From assembly GCF_016746095.1 (NCBI RefSeq), contig NZ_JAERTY010000015.1, forward strand, positions 1-64,000: DNA of 64,000 nucleotides, read 5' to 3'. Source of the stretch: Sphingobacterium faecale (lineage in GTDB: Bacteria; Bacteroidota; Bacteroidia; Sphingobacteriales; Sphingobacteriaceae). The notes under the pieces are model-generated. The model did not search any database. It saw only the letters and a program-made list of their open reading frames with translations, and had not been told where the DNA came from. The number at the start of each line of letters is the position of its first letter. The stretch's first letter is position 1. Below, piece by piece: positions 44,498 through 53,498 of the stretch. The translations under genes and the position numbers were made by a program.

Positions 44498-44824
44498 TTA
44501 AACCACCTTTTGGGGAGCAGCTATTTCCTTCTTAACATCGCGTTCGACCCAAAAAGAAACGACAGGAATCAATGATACCACAAAGTACTTGACCACTCTC
44601 GAAAACTTCCAGTTGTAAGTCTGCCAACAGGCAAGCAAAAGTATCACAAACAATACCACCAAGAAACCATGAATAGACCCAGCAATACGAACTGCACCGT
44701 TTCTTATATCATCAGGAACTTCCATAAAGTGATGTAAAACATACTTAATAGGCATAGCAATAAAGAATAGAATAATCGTGGAAATAGCCTCCCAAAGAGC
44801 AACTTGCTGAAAAATACGTATCAT
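44498..44824 (-). CDS. DUF3817 small membrane protein
   Basis: 108 aa with three hydrophobic helices (about 10-30, 48-66, 78-95) and a charged C-terminal tail (ERDVKKEIAAPQ). FQQVALWEAISTIILFFIAM and SIHGFLVVLF fit DUF3817. Function unknown. The ATG at 44824 is chosen because the upstream in-frame TTG belongs to a TATTTTTG -7 box (44843-44850, minus strand). Confidence 0.8.
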   Translation of the reverse strand: MIRIFQQVALWEAISTIILFFIAMPIKYVLHHFMEVPDDIRNGAVRIAGSIHGFLVVLFVILLLACWQTYNWKFSRVVKYFVVSLIPVVSFWVERDVKKEIAAPQKVV

Positions 44825-44842
44825 GGTATAAATTATTTTCAG

Positions 44843-44850
44843 CAAAAATA
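44843..44850 (-). promoter_or_regulatory. -7 box TATTTTTG of the DUF3817 gene
   Basis: Exact TAnnTTTG match on the minus strand, 18 nt before the start codon. Confidence 0.5.
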
Positions 44851-45045
44851 AACCAATCTTTGACCTCTAAGGTATCATTTGATAGAATTGACTGGCCTTT
44901 GACAATCTATTCCTCTGGATCTCATGTTTTTATTCATTACCATTTAATTGTCAGATAAAGTATGGAGCACCTTCAAATACGGTCTTTAGAAGCCAAAAGA
45001 ACTGAAACAGCAGCCAATAATACCGATACTTTCAATAAAAAAACG

Positions 45046-45053
45046 TATTTTTG
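45046..45053 (+). promoter_or_regulatory. -7 box TATTTTTG of the second lpd gene
   Basis: Exact TAnnTTTG match 34 nt before the ATG at 45088; no clear TTG at -33. Confidence 0.5.
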
Positions 45054-45087
45054 ATAGCAAATTGTTTAATATAAATACAGAAAATAT

Positions 45088-46476
45088 ATGAACTACGACA
45101 TCATCGTGATTGGAAGTGGCCCAGGCGGTTACGTTGCAGCCATACGTGCAGCTCAACTAGGCTTTAAGACTGCCGTTGTAGAGCGTGAAGCTTTGGGTGG
45201 CATCTGCTTGAACTGGGGATGTATACCGACCAAAGCTTTATTGAAAAGTGCACAAGTTTTCGAATACCTAAACCATGCTGAAGAGTACGGTATTAAAGTA
45301 CAGGGTGGAGAGGCAGACTTTGGTGCAGTTGTGAAAAGAAGTCGCGGTGTTGCTGACGGTATGAGCAAGGGTATACAATTCTTGATGAAAAAAAACAAGA
45401 TTGATGTTATATTGGGCACTGCCAAAATTAAAAAAGGTGGTAAAATCGATGTAAAAGCAGCAGACGGAAGCACTAAAGAATACACGGCAAAACACACTAT
45501 CCTAGCGACCGGTGCACGTTCGAGAGAATTGCCAAACCTACCGCAAGATGGCAAAAAAATCATCGGATACCGTCAGGCAATGAACCTACCAACACAACCT
45601 AAATCGCTTGTAGTTGTTGGTTCTGGTGCAATCGGTGTTGAATTTGCTTATTTCTATAATGCAATGGGTACTAAAGTAACTATCGTAGAATTTATGGACA
45701 GAATCGTCCCTGTTGAAGACGAAGAAGTATCTAAACAACTAGAAAAATCACTGAAGAAAGCAGGAATCGATATATTAACAAAATCTGAAGTACAGTCTGT
45801 TGATACAAGCGGAGCGCTTTCTAAAGTAAGCATCAAAACGGCTAAAGGTACGGAAGTAATCGAAGCTGAAGTCGTACTTTCGGCTGTGGGTATAACACCT
45901 AACATTGAAAACTTAGGTCTAGAAGAAGTTGGGGTAAAAGTAGATAAAGGTCGCGTATTGGTAGATGACTACTACAAAACAAATATAGACGGTGTATATG
46001 CAATAGGTGATATCGTAAAAGGTCAAGCTCTAGCACACGTAGCTTCTGCAGAAGGTATAACCTGTGTGGAGAAAATCAAAGGTCTACATGTAGAGCCGAT
46101 TGATTACAACAACATCCCTGGATGTACTTATTGTTCTCCTGAGATTGCATCTGTTGGATACACAGAGAAAGCTGCACGTGAAGCTGGATATGAAGTTAAA
46201 GTTGGTAAATTCCCTTTCTCAGCTTCAGGTAAAGCTTCAGCAGCAGGCGCTAAAGACGGTTTCGTAAAACTAATCTTTGACGCCAAATATGGTGAGTTTT
46301 TAGGTGCACATATGATTGGAGCTAACGTTACTGAAATGATAGCAGAAATTGTTGTCGCTCGTAAGTTAGAGACTACAGGTCATGAAATGATTAAATCAGT
46401 ACACCCGCACCCAACGATGAGCGAAGCTATTATGGAAGCTGCCGCTGATGCATACGGAGAAGTGATTCACCTATAG
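45088..46476 (+). CDS. lpdA: Dihydrolipoyl dehydrogenase, paralogue 2
   Basis: 462 aa. FAD site IGSGPGGYVAAIRAAQ, redox disulfide GGICLNWGCIPTKALLKSAQ, NAD site VVGSGAIGVEFAYFYNAMGT, C-terminal HPHPTMSEAIMEAA. The disulfide motif CLNWGC is typical of the pyruvate dehydrogenase-type E3 group, unlike CLNVGC of paralogue 1, so the two probably serve different complexes. Bracketed by its own promoter and terminator. Confidence 0.95.
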   Translation: MNYDIIVIGSGPGGYVAAIRAAQLGFKTAVVEREALGGICLNWGCIPTKALLKSAQVFEYLNHAEEYGIKVQGGEADFGAVVKRSRGVADGMSKGIQFLMKKNKIDVILGTAKIKKGGKIDVKAADGSTKEYTAKHTILATGARSRELPNLPQDGKKIIGYRQAMNLPTQPKSLVVVGSGAIGVEFAYFYNAMGTKVTIVEFMDRIVPVEDEEVSKQLEKSLKKAGIDILTKSEVQSVDTSGALSKVSIKTAKGTEVIEAEVVLSAVGITPNIENLGLEEVGVKVDKGRVLVDDYYKTNIDGVYAIGDIVKGQALAHVASAEGITCVEKIKGLHVEPIDYNNIPGCTYCSPEIASVGYTEKAAREAGYEVKVGKFPFSASGKASAAGAKDGFVKLIFDAKYGEFLGAHMIGANVTEMIAEIVVARKLETTGHEMIKSVHPHPTMSEAIMEAAADAYGEVIHL

Positions 46477-46490
46477 TTTTTTACAAATAA

Positions 46491-46527
46491 AAAAAAAGGC
46501 AGATTATTAATAATCTGCCTTTTTTTT
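46491..46527. terminator. Bidirectional terminator
   Basis: Extended perfect palindrome with GGCAGATTA/TAATCTGCC core and A7/T8 flanks, shared by lpd and the convergent LacI-type gene. Confidence 0.85.
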
Positions 46528-47536
46528 ATTTGAACACCAACTTGGATGGAAACACAATCTCCTGAAGTCCTATTTTATCACTGTTATCGAGGATATCAAA
46601 AAGTATCTCTGCGGCCTTCCTTCCCTGCTCATCGGGATATTGTTCTATACTTGCTAAAGGAGGATTTTCCATATACTTCCAAAGCGGATAATTAGCAAAG
46701 CTTATAAAGTGCATATCCTGACCTACACCAATCCCCTTACTACGTGCGTACCGTATAACATCTAAGGTAACATAATCATTAAAAGAAACTATCGCAGATG
46801 GGCGCTCAGGCAACACACATAATTGTTCCATCGCGATGTGATTTCCTTCTTCCGTAAGGTCGGTATGTACTACATATTTTTCGTTATATTCATAACCCTG
46901 TTTTCGCAGAGCTTCACGAAATGAAGATGTTCGTTCTGTTGCTGCCAACAATGTTTCGGGACCATTAATCAGCGCTATATTCTTATGTCCTCTAGAGACA
47001 AAAGCCTCAATTGCCTCCTCCATACCGGAAGCTAGATTACAGTAAACCCGATTTACAGCAGCAGATTCAGGTACACAGTCAAAAAAAACAATGGGTATCT
47101 GCGAACTTGCTAGGATATCTACAAAACTCAAGTCAGTCGTATTTTTGCCTAATGACATCAATATTCCATCGACACGATGCTTCTTAAATGTAGTAATAAT
47201 TTGATTCTCCCGATTAGCATCGTCCAATGATTGTCCCAATAGCACCGTATATTTCCTATCTTCTGCTACAGCTTCAATTGCACTGATTGCCGAAGAGAAA
47301 AAAGGCTCTGATAAAGTAGGCAGAACCACTCCTATTGTAAACGTTTTTCGTTGCTTAAAAAATATAGCCGTCTGATTGGGTTCATAATTCAACTCTTCGG
47401 CCATTTTTTTTACCCGCATTGTCGTGACCAATCCGATACTGGGATGATCGTTGAGGGCTCTTGATACCGTAGACGGTGATATCTTTAGTTTTCTTGCTAT
47501 TTCTTTAATCGTAGTCGGTTTGTTCAACTTCGTCAT
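46526..47536 (-). CDS. LacI-family transcriptional regulator
   Basis: 336 aa. N-terminal HTH (TTIKEIARKLKISPSTVSRA, hinge-proximal LNYEPNQTA) and a periplasmic-binding-protein-like sensor (TIGVVLPTLSEPFFSSAISA, DGILMSLGKNTTD, ALINGPETLLAATERTSSFR). Likely controls a sugar-use gene set elsewhere; no carbohydrate genes adjoin. Start follows a short AT-rich gap to the protease gene on the same strand. Confidence 0.93.
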   Translation of the reverse strand: MTKLNKPTTIKEIARKLKISPSTVSRALNDHPSIGLVTTMRVKKMAEELNYEPNQTAIFFKQRKTFTIGVVLPTLSEPFFSSAISAIEAVAEDRKYTVLLGQSLDDANRENQIITTFKKHRVDGILMSLGKNTTDLSFVDILASSQIPIVFFDCVPESAAVNRVYCNLASGMEEAIEAFVSRGHKNIALINGPETLLAATERTSSFREALRKQGYEYNEKYVVHTDLTEEGNHIAMEQLCVLPERPSAIVSFNDYVTLDVIRYARSKGIGVGQDMHFISFANYPLWKYMENPPLASIEQYPDEQGRKAAEILFDILDNSDKIGLQEIVFPSKLVFK

Positions 47537-47582
47537 GACACAATTCTATTTATAATAAACCTCCTCATACCCAAAGATAACT

Positions 47583-49106
47583 TTATTCTTTTAACCGCAA
47601 AGTTTCCTCATTAAACTTAAACATACCTAGGTCACTGACCCTTTTATTTACGTTCATGATATTCCTACTATTCTCATTACGGATCCTATCGGCAGTTGCA
47701 ATAGCTGATTTTGTAGCGGTTGAATAATAACCCTTCGTGATATGAAGAATTGCTTCAGCAATGAAGCCCTCTTGTGGATCTCCAAAATCTTTCAAAAAAT
47801 CCTCTCTGGTGGTCTTGTTTAATGCCAATCCGCCAAAATAATCACCAAAAGCATCCGCATTAAACATCTGAAAAGATGTCGCATAAATCTCCACCTTTTC
47901 TTTACCTCTTTCAATAGGAATTCCAAAAAAGCCGACCGGCTTACCGTAAGTCTTTTCAGAACCTATAACCTGCACATTCATATATGGCTTCAAGACATTG
48001 ATTAAAAGCTCGCTAGCAGAAGCCGTTGACTTTGTCACCAAAAAATAAACAGTACCAAGATTCAAATTGCCCTTTTTCTGAAAATTTACTGGACCGAAAG
48101 CACTGTCTTGTGCAGTCCATTTAAAATCATCACTCAAGACTTTGTTAACTTTGCAAGTGTACATTCGCTTTTTGTCCGCTGAAATCGGTACAATCCTATC
48201 CGCTAGATATTCGGCTGTATTTACTGCCCCTCCCCCATTATACCTCAAATCTACAATTAGCGAATTAACTCCAGTCGATTCAAAATCTCTAAACACCTTC
48301 TCAAAATCTGTATACATCTGTGTATAAGCACCTTTATTTATAATATTTACGAATGAGCTAAACGCCAAATAGCCAATTTTCCTACCTTCAACTTCGAGAA
48401 CCTTATTACTCAGGATAGGATTAAGTCTATACTGACTACTTACAATAATCTTTTCCGTATCGATTGATGTCGGCGTACGCCACCTTACCGTTATCGACGA
48501 AGATGACAATGCGGCATTAATACTCTTAAAACCCTCTGCCTTTTGCACATTGTAATCAATCCTTGAGTTACCATTAATACTCAATATACGATCCCCTCGT
48601 CGAATTCCCGCAACATAGGCTGGTGAATTGATATCAACCATACGAACATACAAATAGGCATTATTTCCATTATTATAAGCTTCCTGTGTCTGTAGATAAA
48701 ACACAGACATCCCAAAACTGGTGGACACCGCATCTTGTATCTCGCTACTCACCACACCTGCTCTATCTAGAAAACTGTAACGATCAATAGGTTTGTTTGT
48801 ATTGGGATCATTTGGCGTCAATGATACCAAAAAGTCTAGAACATCTTCCGCTGTTTCATACTTTTTGGTCAACGATCGCAAAGTAGATGGAGTCGAAATA
48901 TCGTTAACATTCCTAGGGATAAGGTATTCCTGCCATAAAGACAAAAGCTTCATATAGTAGAGGGTAGAATCTTTAATAAAACTCTCATCCGTTTCTACAT
49001 CTTCAACTTTTGGAATTTCCTCGTCGCGCTCAATTCGATCTTTTTTACATCCAACAAAACTAGCTAATAACACTAAAAATGTGATGTAAGCAACAATTCT
49101 CCTCAT
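47583..49106 (-). CDS. S41-family C-terminal processing protease, lipoprotein
   Basis: 507 aa. Lipoprotein signal peptide (ends SFVGC). A PDZ domain (YVRMVDINSPAYVAGIRRGD RILSINGNS split, about 155-185), then a tail-specific protease domain with SLIVDLRYNGGGAVNTAEYL, catalytic Ser in TKSTASASELLINVL and Lys in GSEKTYGKPVG. Acts in the periplasm on unknown substrates. The shared strand and 46-nt gap suggest it may be read with the HAD-like genes upstream. Confidence 0.88.
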   Translation of the reverse strand: MRRIVAYITFLVLLASFVGCKKDRIERDEEIPKVEDVETDESFIKDSTLYYMKLLSLWQEYLIPRNVNDISTPSTLRSLTKKYETAEDVLDFLVSLTPNDPNTNKPIDRYSFLDRAGVVSSEIQDAVSTSFGMSVFYLQTQEAYNNGNNAYLYVRMVDINSPAYVAGIRRGDRILSINGNSRIDYNVQKAEGFKSINAALSSSSITVRWRTPTSIDTEKIIVSSQYRLNPILSNKVLEVEGRKIGYLAFSSFVNIINKGAYTQMYTDFEKVFRDFESTGVNSLIVDLRYNGGGAVNTAEYLADRIVPISADKKRMYTCKVNKVLSDDFKWTAQDSAFGPVNFQKKGNLNLGTVYFLVTKSTASASELLINVLKPYMNVQVIGSEKTYGKPVGFFGIPIERGKEKVEIYATSFQMFNADAFGDYFGGLALNKTTREDFLKDFGDPQEGFIAEAILHITKGYYSTATKSAIATADRIRNENSRNIMNVNKRVSDLGMFKFNEETLRLKE

Positions 49107-49127
49107 ATATTTCCAATTATTTTTAGA

Positions 49128-49685
49128 CTAAATACCTTCATCCACAAAGACAACGTCTTCTTTGTCAATACCATATTCTGATGCAATATAATCAATTGGC
49201 ACCAAAGATTTAAACTCAAGCTCATCGACAAAAAATACTTTTAACAGATGCTTGATCGAATCCGCCTTTCCCCACTGTAAAAACTTCAATTTGTTTAATT
49301 GCTCAACAGGGTTACCTTTTGTCAATACCGCAACCTGCTTTTTCTCTCCTACCAGTCGGACCAACAGATCGGCTTGTGCTTCAGGTAGTATCAACTTAAG
49401 TGGAAGCTGTGCATTAGCCTGTAAGCGCTGCAAATTGACCTCGTACTTATCATCGATTCCAAACATCAACTTTGCTGCCGGAAACACGGCTTCCTCACCA
49501 TGATAGTCATACACTTTCTTCATAAATTCGGCCATATCACTAGCCCTGGCAGCACCTTCAGTAAATTCATAAAAACTACCGAACAGATAGTAGACCTGCA
49601 ATAAATAATCACGTCTAGAAAAAAGCACATCGTCCAATTCGAACAAATAAAGTACTTTATCAAAAGAAATTTCGCTTAACTTCAT
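49128..49685 (-). CDS. HAD-like protein with altered nucleophile motif
   Basis: 185 aa. Layout is HAD-like: YLFELDDVLFSRRDYLLQVY at motif I, AVLTKGNPVEQLNKLKFLQW at motif II/III and VVFVDEGI near the C terminus at motif IV. The usual nucleophile D of DxD is Glu here (FELDD), which would abolish ordinary phosphatase chemistry; it may be a binding protein. ATGA overlap with the gene upstream (49682). Role unknown. Confidence 0.65.
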   Translation of the reverse strand: MKLSEISFDKVLYLFELDDVLFSRRDYLLQVYYLFGSFYEFTEGAARASDMAEFMKKVYDYHGEEAVFPAAKLMFGIDDKYEVNLQRLQANAQLPLKLILPEAQADLLVRLVGEKKQVAVLTKGNPVEQLNKLKFLQWGKADSIKHLLKVFFVDELEFKSLVPIDYIASEYGIDKEDVVFVDEGI

Positions 49686-50152
49686 TTGGAAACTGCTAAT
49701 ATAAATGAATCCCCAGAGTCGGACAGCATGCCCAGACCATTGAAGTCAACAGACTCAGATCTACCGCTCAAAACATCATATCCTCCTACAAAAAGACTTA
49801 ATTTAAGCTCCTTTGCTGGATTGTCTAAAACAGAAAGCGACTTCAAATTTTTAATCCCAGGGCATAAGACCCGAATTCCATATTCCTCGAAAAGAATTAA
49901 AGAGCTACTCAATGTAGCTATTTCATCTATATCCAGAGGCAGAACGTAATCACACCCAAAATCCAAGGCAGTTTTAAGGACTTCATGTGCATAGGTTGGA
50001 CTAACTCCTTCTGGTATTTTATGATATCGATTTCCGAACAAAGCGGGCACCTCATCAGAAGTCGCCAACACCAATTCAAATTTTCCGGATAATTGTTGCG
50101 CTACACGCATCGAAAAAGAGCGCGTGGCACAAGTCAGTAAAAGTTTTTTCAT
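49682..50152 (-). CDS. Small protein resembling a pre-ATP-grasp (Rossmann-like) domain
   Basis: 156 aa. MKKLLLTCATRSFSMRVAQQ, ELVLATSDEVPALFG, KTALDFGCDYVLPLDIDEIA and SLILFEEYGIRVLCPG follow the order of the N-terminal domain of ATP-grasp enzymes such as carbamoyl-phosphate synthase-like ligases, but no ATP-grasp catalytic domain follows. Overlaps the HAD-like gene by 4 nt and follows lolD by 8 nt, so the three may be co-transcribed. Function not recognised. Confidence 0.55.
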   Translation of the reverse strand: MKKLLLTCATRSFSMRVAQQLSGKFELVLATSDEVPALFGNRYHKIPEGVSPTYAHEVLKTALDFGCDYVLPLDIDEIATLSSSLILFEEYGIRVLCPGIKNLKSLSVLDNPAKELKLSLFVGGYDVLSGRSESVDFNGLGMLSDSGDSFILAVSK

Positions 50153-50160
50153 GTAGTTTT

Positions 50161-50817
50161 CTAGCCGTAAACAAGTCCGTCTCGCATATGAATCGTCCGG
50201 TCTGAAATACTGGCCAGCTCTTCGTTGTGTGTGACGATAATAAACGTTTGATTCATCGAATCCCGTAGATTAAAAAATAGTTGATGTAATGATGCTGCAT
50301 TCTCGGAATCTAAGTTCCCAGAGGGTTCGTCCGCTAGCACCAAGGAAGGGTTGTTAATCAATGCCCGTGCTACGGAAACGCGCTGTTGCTCGCCTCCCGA
50401 CAGCTGGCTCGGCTTGTGGTGCGCGCGCTCCGTCACCCCCAAAATATCTAATAGTTCCATCCCCTTTGCTTCAGCCTTCTGTTTGGAAGTCCCATTAATA
50501 AAAGCTGGGATGCAAATATTTTCTAGAGCCGTAAACTCGGGCAACAGATGATGAAACTGAAACACAAAGCCAATATGTTTATTCCTAAAAGCACTCATTT
50601 CGTTGGCTGAAAGGGTATGTATGGCTGTATCATTGATAAAGAGCTCCCCCTTATCTGCCTTATCCAATGTACCGATAATGTGCAAAAAAGTACTCTTACC
50701 AGCTCCTGACGCGCCGACAATAGAGACAATCTCGCCACGCTGCACCTCAATATCAACACCTTTGAGGATAGCGAGTGAACCAAAAGACTTATGAATATCT
50801 GTTGCTTTAAGAATCAT
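50161..50817 (-). CDS. lolD: Lipoprotein-releasing ABC transporter ATPase LolD
   Basis: 218 aa. Walker [10 protein letters not shown], signature [12 protein letters not shown], Walker [14 protein letters not shown]-loop IIVTHNEE. Closely fits LolD/MacB-type ATPases that, with LolCE, extract triacylated lipoproteins from the inner membrane. LolC/E genes are not in the window. Consistent with the number of lipoprotein genes here. Confidence 0.88.
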   Translation of the reverse strand: MILKATDIHKSFGSLAILKGVDIEVQRGEIVSIVGASGAGKSTFLHIIGTLDKADKGELFINDTAIHTLSANEMSAFRNKHIGFVFQFHHLLPEFTALENICIPAFINGTSKQKAEAKGMELLDILGVTERAHHKPSQLSGGEQQRVSVARALINNPSLVLADEPSGNLDSENAASLHQLFFNLRDSMNQTFIIVTHNEELASISDRTIHMRDGLVYG

Positions 50818-50906
50818 ATGGCGAATTTACTAAAAAGAATGAAAATCTATGGCTTTATAACAGCTACCTATCTATATTGCTTTAATTAGGGATTCAAAAT
50901 AAAGCC

Positions 50907-50937
50907 TTGCCTCTTCCGAATAAAAACCCTATTTTTA
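50907..50937 (+). promoter_or_regulatory. Promoter of sucC (TTG-N20-TATTTTTA)
   Basis: TTG at 50907-50909, 20-nt spacer and TATTTTTA at 50930-50937, about 18 nt before the ATG. Confidence 0.6.
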
Positions 50938-50955
50938 CGTCAAATTTTTTTATCA

Positions 50956-52152
50956 ATGAACATTCACGAATATCAAGGAAAAGAAATACTTAAGAGTTTT
51001 GGTGTAAGAGTCCAAGAAGGAATCGTTGCTGAAACGCCTGAGCAAGCAGTTGAAGCTGCTAAGAGAATGAAAGAAGAATTCAACTCGGATTGGGTTGTGA
51101 TTAAAGCACAAATTCATGCAGGTGGCCGTGGTAAAGGTGGTGGTGTAAAGTTGGCTAAAAACCATGATGAGGTGTTGCAGCGCGCAACCGATATCATCGG
51201 TATGCAACTTGTTACTCCGCAGACTGGTCCTGAAGGTAAAAAAGTTAACAAAGTGCTCGTTGCACAGGACGTTTACTACCCTGGTGATAGCGAAACCAAA
51301 GAGTTCTACATGTCTGTATTGTTAGACCGTGGTACAGGCCGCAACATCATCATGTACTCTACAGAGGGTGGTATGGATATCGAAGAAGTAGCTGAGAAAA
51401 CTCCGCACTTGATCTTCAAAGAAGAAATCGATCCTAAAGTTGGCTTACAAGGATTCCAAGCACGTAAAATCGCCTTCAACCTAGGTTTGACAGGTGCTGC
51501 ACATAAAGACATGGTTAAATTCGTAGCTGCTTTATACAAAGCTTACGATTCAATCGATGCTTCTATGTTTGAGATCAACCCTGTATTAAAAACATCAGAT
51601 GATAAAATATTGGCTGTTGATGCTAAAGTAAATTTAGATGAGAACGCATTATACCGTCATGCTGACATCGCTGCTATGCGTGATATCACAGAAGAAGACC
51701 CAACAGAAGTTGAAGCTGGAGAATCTAACTTGAACTATGTTAAATTAGATGGTAACGTAGGCTGTATGGTAAACGGTGCTGGTCTAGCAATGGCTACAAT
51801 GGATATCATTAAGTTGGCTGGCGGTGAGCCTGCAAACTTCTTAGACGTAGGTGGTACAGCAAATGCAGAAACAGTAAAAGCTGGTTTTAACATAATTTTG
51901 AAAGATCCTAACGTAAAAGCTATCTTAATTAACATCTTTGGTGGTATCGTACGTTGTGATCGCGTAGCACAGGGTGTAATTGATGCTTACAACGAAATCG
52001 GTAACATTCCAGTGCCAATTATCGTACGTCTTCAAGGTACAAATGCAGCAGAAGCGAAAAAATTAATCGACGAATCTGGGTTACAGGTTTACTCAGCAAT
52101 CTTATTGAAAGAAGCTGCTGAATTGGTAACAAAAGTATTAGGAGATAAATAG
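50956..52152 (+). CDS. sucC: Succinyl-CoA synthetase, beta subunit
   Basis: 398 aa, ADP-forming-type length. ATP-grasp domain (MNIHEYQGKEILKSFGVRVQ, VVIKAQIHAGGRGKGGGVKL) and C-terminal CoA-ligase domain (VNGAGLAMATMDIIKLAGGE, NIFGGIVRCDRVAQGVIDAY). TCA cycle, substrate-level phosphorylation. sucD is not adjacent, as is usual for this group. Ends at a strong terminator. Confidence 0.97.
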   Translation: MNIHEYQGKEILKSFGVRVQEGIVAETPEQAVEAAKRMKEEFNSDWVVIKAQIHAGGRGKGGGVKLAKNHDEVLQRATDIIGMQLVTPQTGPEGKKVNKVLVAQDVYYPGDSETKEFYMSVLLDRGTGRNIIMYSTEGGMDIEEVAEKTPHLIFKEEIDPKVGLQGFQARKIAFNLGLTGAAHKDMVKFVAALYKAYDSIDASMFEINPVLKTSDDKILAVDAKVNLDENALYRHADIAAMRDITEEDPTEVEAGESNLNYVKLDGNVGCMVNGAGLAMATMDIIKLAGGEPANFLDVGGTANAETVKAGFNIILKDPNVKAILINIFGGIVRCDRVAQGVIDAYNEIGNIPVPIIVRLQGTNAAEAKKLIDESGLQVYSAILLKEAAELVTKVLGDK

Positions 52153-52169
52153 ACTTTCAACAATAATAT

Positions 52170-52203
52170 AAAAAAGGGGTGAAATAAATTTCACCCCTTT
52201 TTT
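52170..52203 (+). terminator. Terminator of sucC
   Basis: AAAAAAGGGGTGAAAT...ATTTCACCCCTTTTTT near-perfect palindrome. Confidence 0.85.
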
Positions 52204-52345
52204 ATTACTCTATATTTTTTAAGACCAACACCGCTTCAAACGAAAATATGATATCTGTAAAACTGATTTTTAACATATGTAAAAATTTATTACTATTATA
52301 AAGCCGATTTTTGTAATGTCAATACTATATATATCAGAAGCAACT

Positions 52346-53491
52346 ATGAGCGCTATTCTTTCAAAAAAGACAATAATCAGATTAGTCATTATTTGGCTCG
52401 TCGTCCTAATATTTAGTCTTTTCGGACATACTTTCAATCAGGAGTTAAGTCCAACGAGTGGAACGGTATTATTTGTCTTACTACTAAGCACGATTATATA
52501 CTCTTCATTTGGAGTGGTCAAGGAAGCTGATGAATTGGCCCATAAGCTAGGCGAGCCCTATGGTACACTGATACTAACACTATCTATCGTCTCTATAGAA
52601 GTTATTCTCATCTCGGCAGTAATGTTAGGCCCAGGTGAATCCGCAGAAATTGCCAAAGATTCTATTTTTTCGGTAATGATGATTATCATGAATCTCGTTG
52701 TTGGGATATGTCTATTATTCGGTGGATTGAAGTATGGGGAACAGGAGTACAATGCGCAAGGAACCATGACCTATCTATCCATGATCATCATGCTGTCTGG
52801 GATATCGATGCTACTACCAAACTTTATCCAAGGTGCTGGAAATGGCATTTTCTCCAATGTGCAGGCGATCGGCATATCTAGTCTTATCATCATACTGTAT
52901 ACGTTCTTTCTTGCCTACCAGATGAAAGGCTATAGACACCTTTATCTGCAACCGTGGCAGGGACAGATGGAAATCCGCTATAAAGACAGGAACCTAAGGA
53001 CTAATGAAGAGGAAAGTAATGGAGGCAATGTGGATAAAAAGGAAATCATAATACGCAGCATGTTGCTCATCACGATAATACTCCCTATTGTATTGCTATC
53101 ACATCATATGGCTAGTGTGGTAGACTATGGAATCAAAACGACCAATCTTCCTCCACTCTTGGGCGGTATTCTAATTGCGATTATCGTATTTACCCCAGAG
53201 TCGATGACAGCCGTAAAAGCTGCGCTGAACAATGAGTTTCAACGGGCGATCAATCTTTGTCACGGGGCTTTTGTCTCGACAGTAGGACTTACAATCCCCT
53301 CCGTACTTATCATCGGTTTAATAACGGGTAAGACCGTTGCATTAGGACTTACCGCGACAGAGACGATTTTATTCGTTATAACACTCCTATTGAGTCTGAT
53401 GAGTTTCTTAGGCAAACGCACGTCCCCTATCCTGGGTGTCATGCATATTGTCCTATTCGTTCTATTTATTCTTTTGGTATTTAACCCTTAA
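52346..53491 (+). CDS. chaA: Cation/H+ antiporter, ChaA-like (CaCA family)
   Basis: 381 aa, about 11 membrane helices. Two alpha-repeat-like motifs: GEPYGTLILTLSIVSIEVIL near residues 62-85 and HGAFVSTVGLTIPSVLIIGL with LLGGILIAIIVFTPESMTAV in the C-terminal half. Exchanges Ca2+, Na+ or K+ for protons. An acidic/Asn-rich loop (NEEESNGGN) separates the halves. The ATG at 52316 is an alternative start; the later one is chosen because it begins right before the first helix. Exact ion not shown. Confidence 0.88.
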   Translation: MSAILSKKTIIRLVIIWLVVLIFSLFGHTFNQELSPTSGTVLFVLLLSTIIYSSFGVVKEADELAHKLGEPYGTLILTLSIVSIEVILISAVMLGPGESAEIAKDSIFSVMMIIMNLVVGICLLFGGLKYGEQEYNAQGTMTYLSMIIMLSGISMLLPNFIQGAGNGIFSNVQAIGISSLIIILYTFFLAYQMKGYRHLYLQPWQGQMEIRYKDRNLRTNEEESNGGNVDKKEIIIRSMLLITIILPIVLLSHHMASVVDYGIKTTNLPPLLGGILIAIIVFTPESMTAVKAALNNEFQRAINLCHGAFVSTVGLTIPSVLIIGLITGKTVALGLTATETILFVITLLLSLMSFLGKRTSPILGVMHIVLFVLFILLVFNP

Positions 53492-53498
53492 CGATAGA

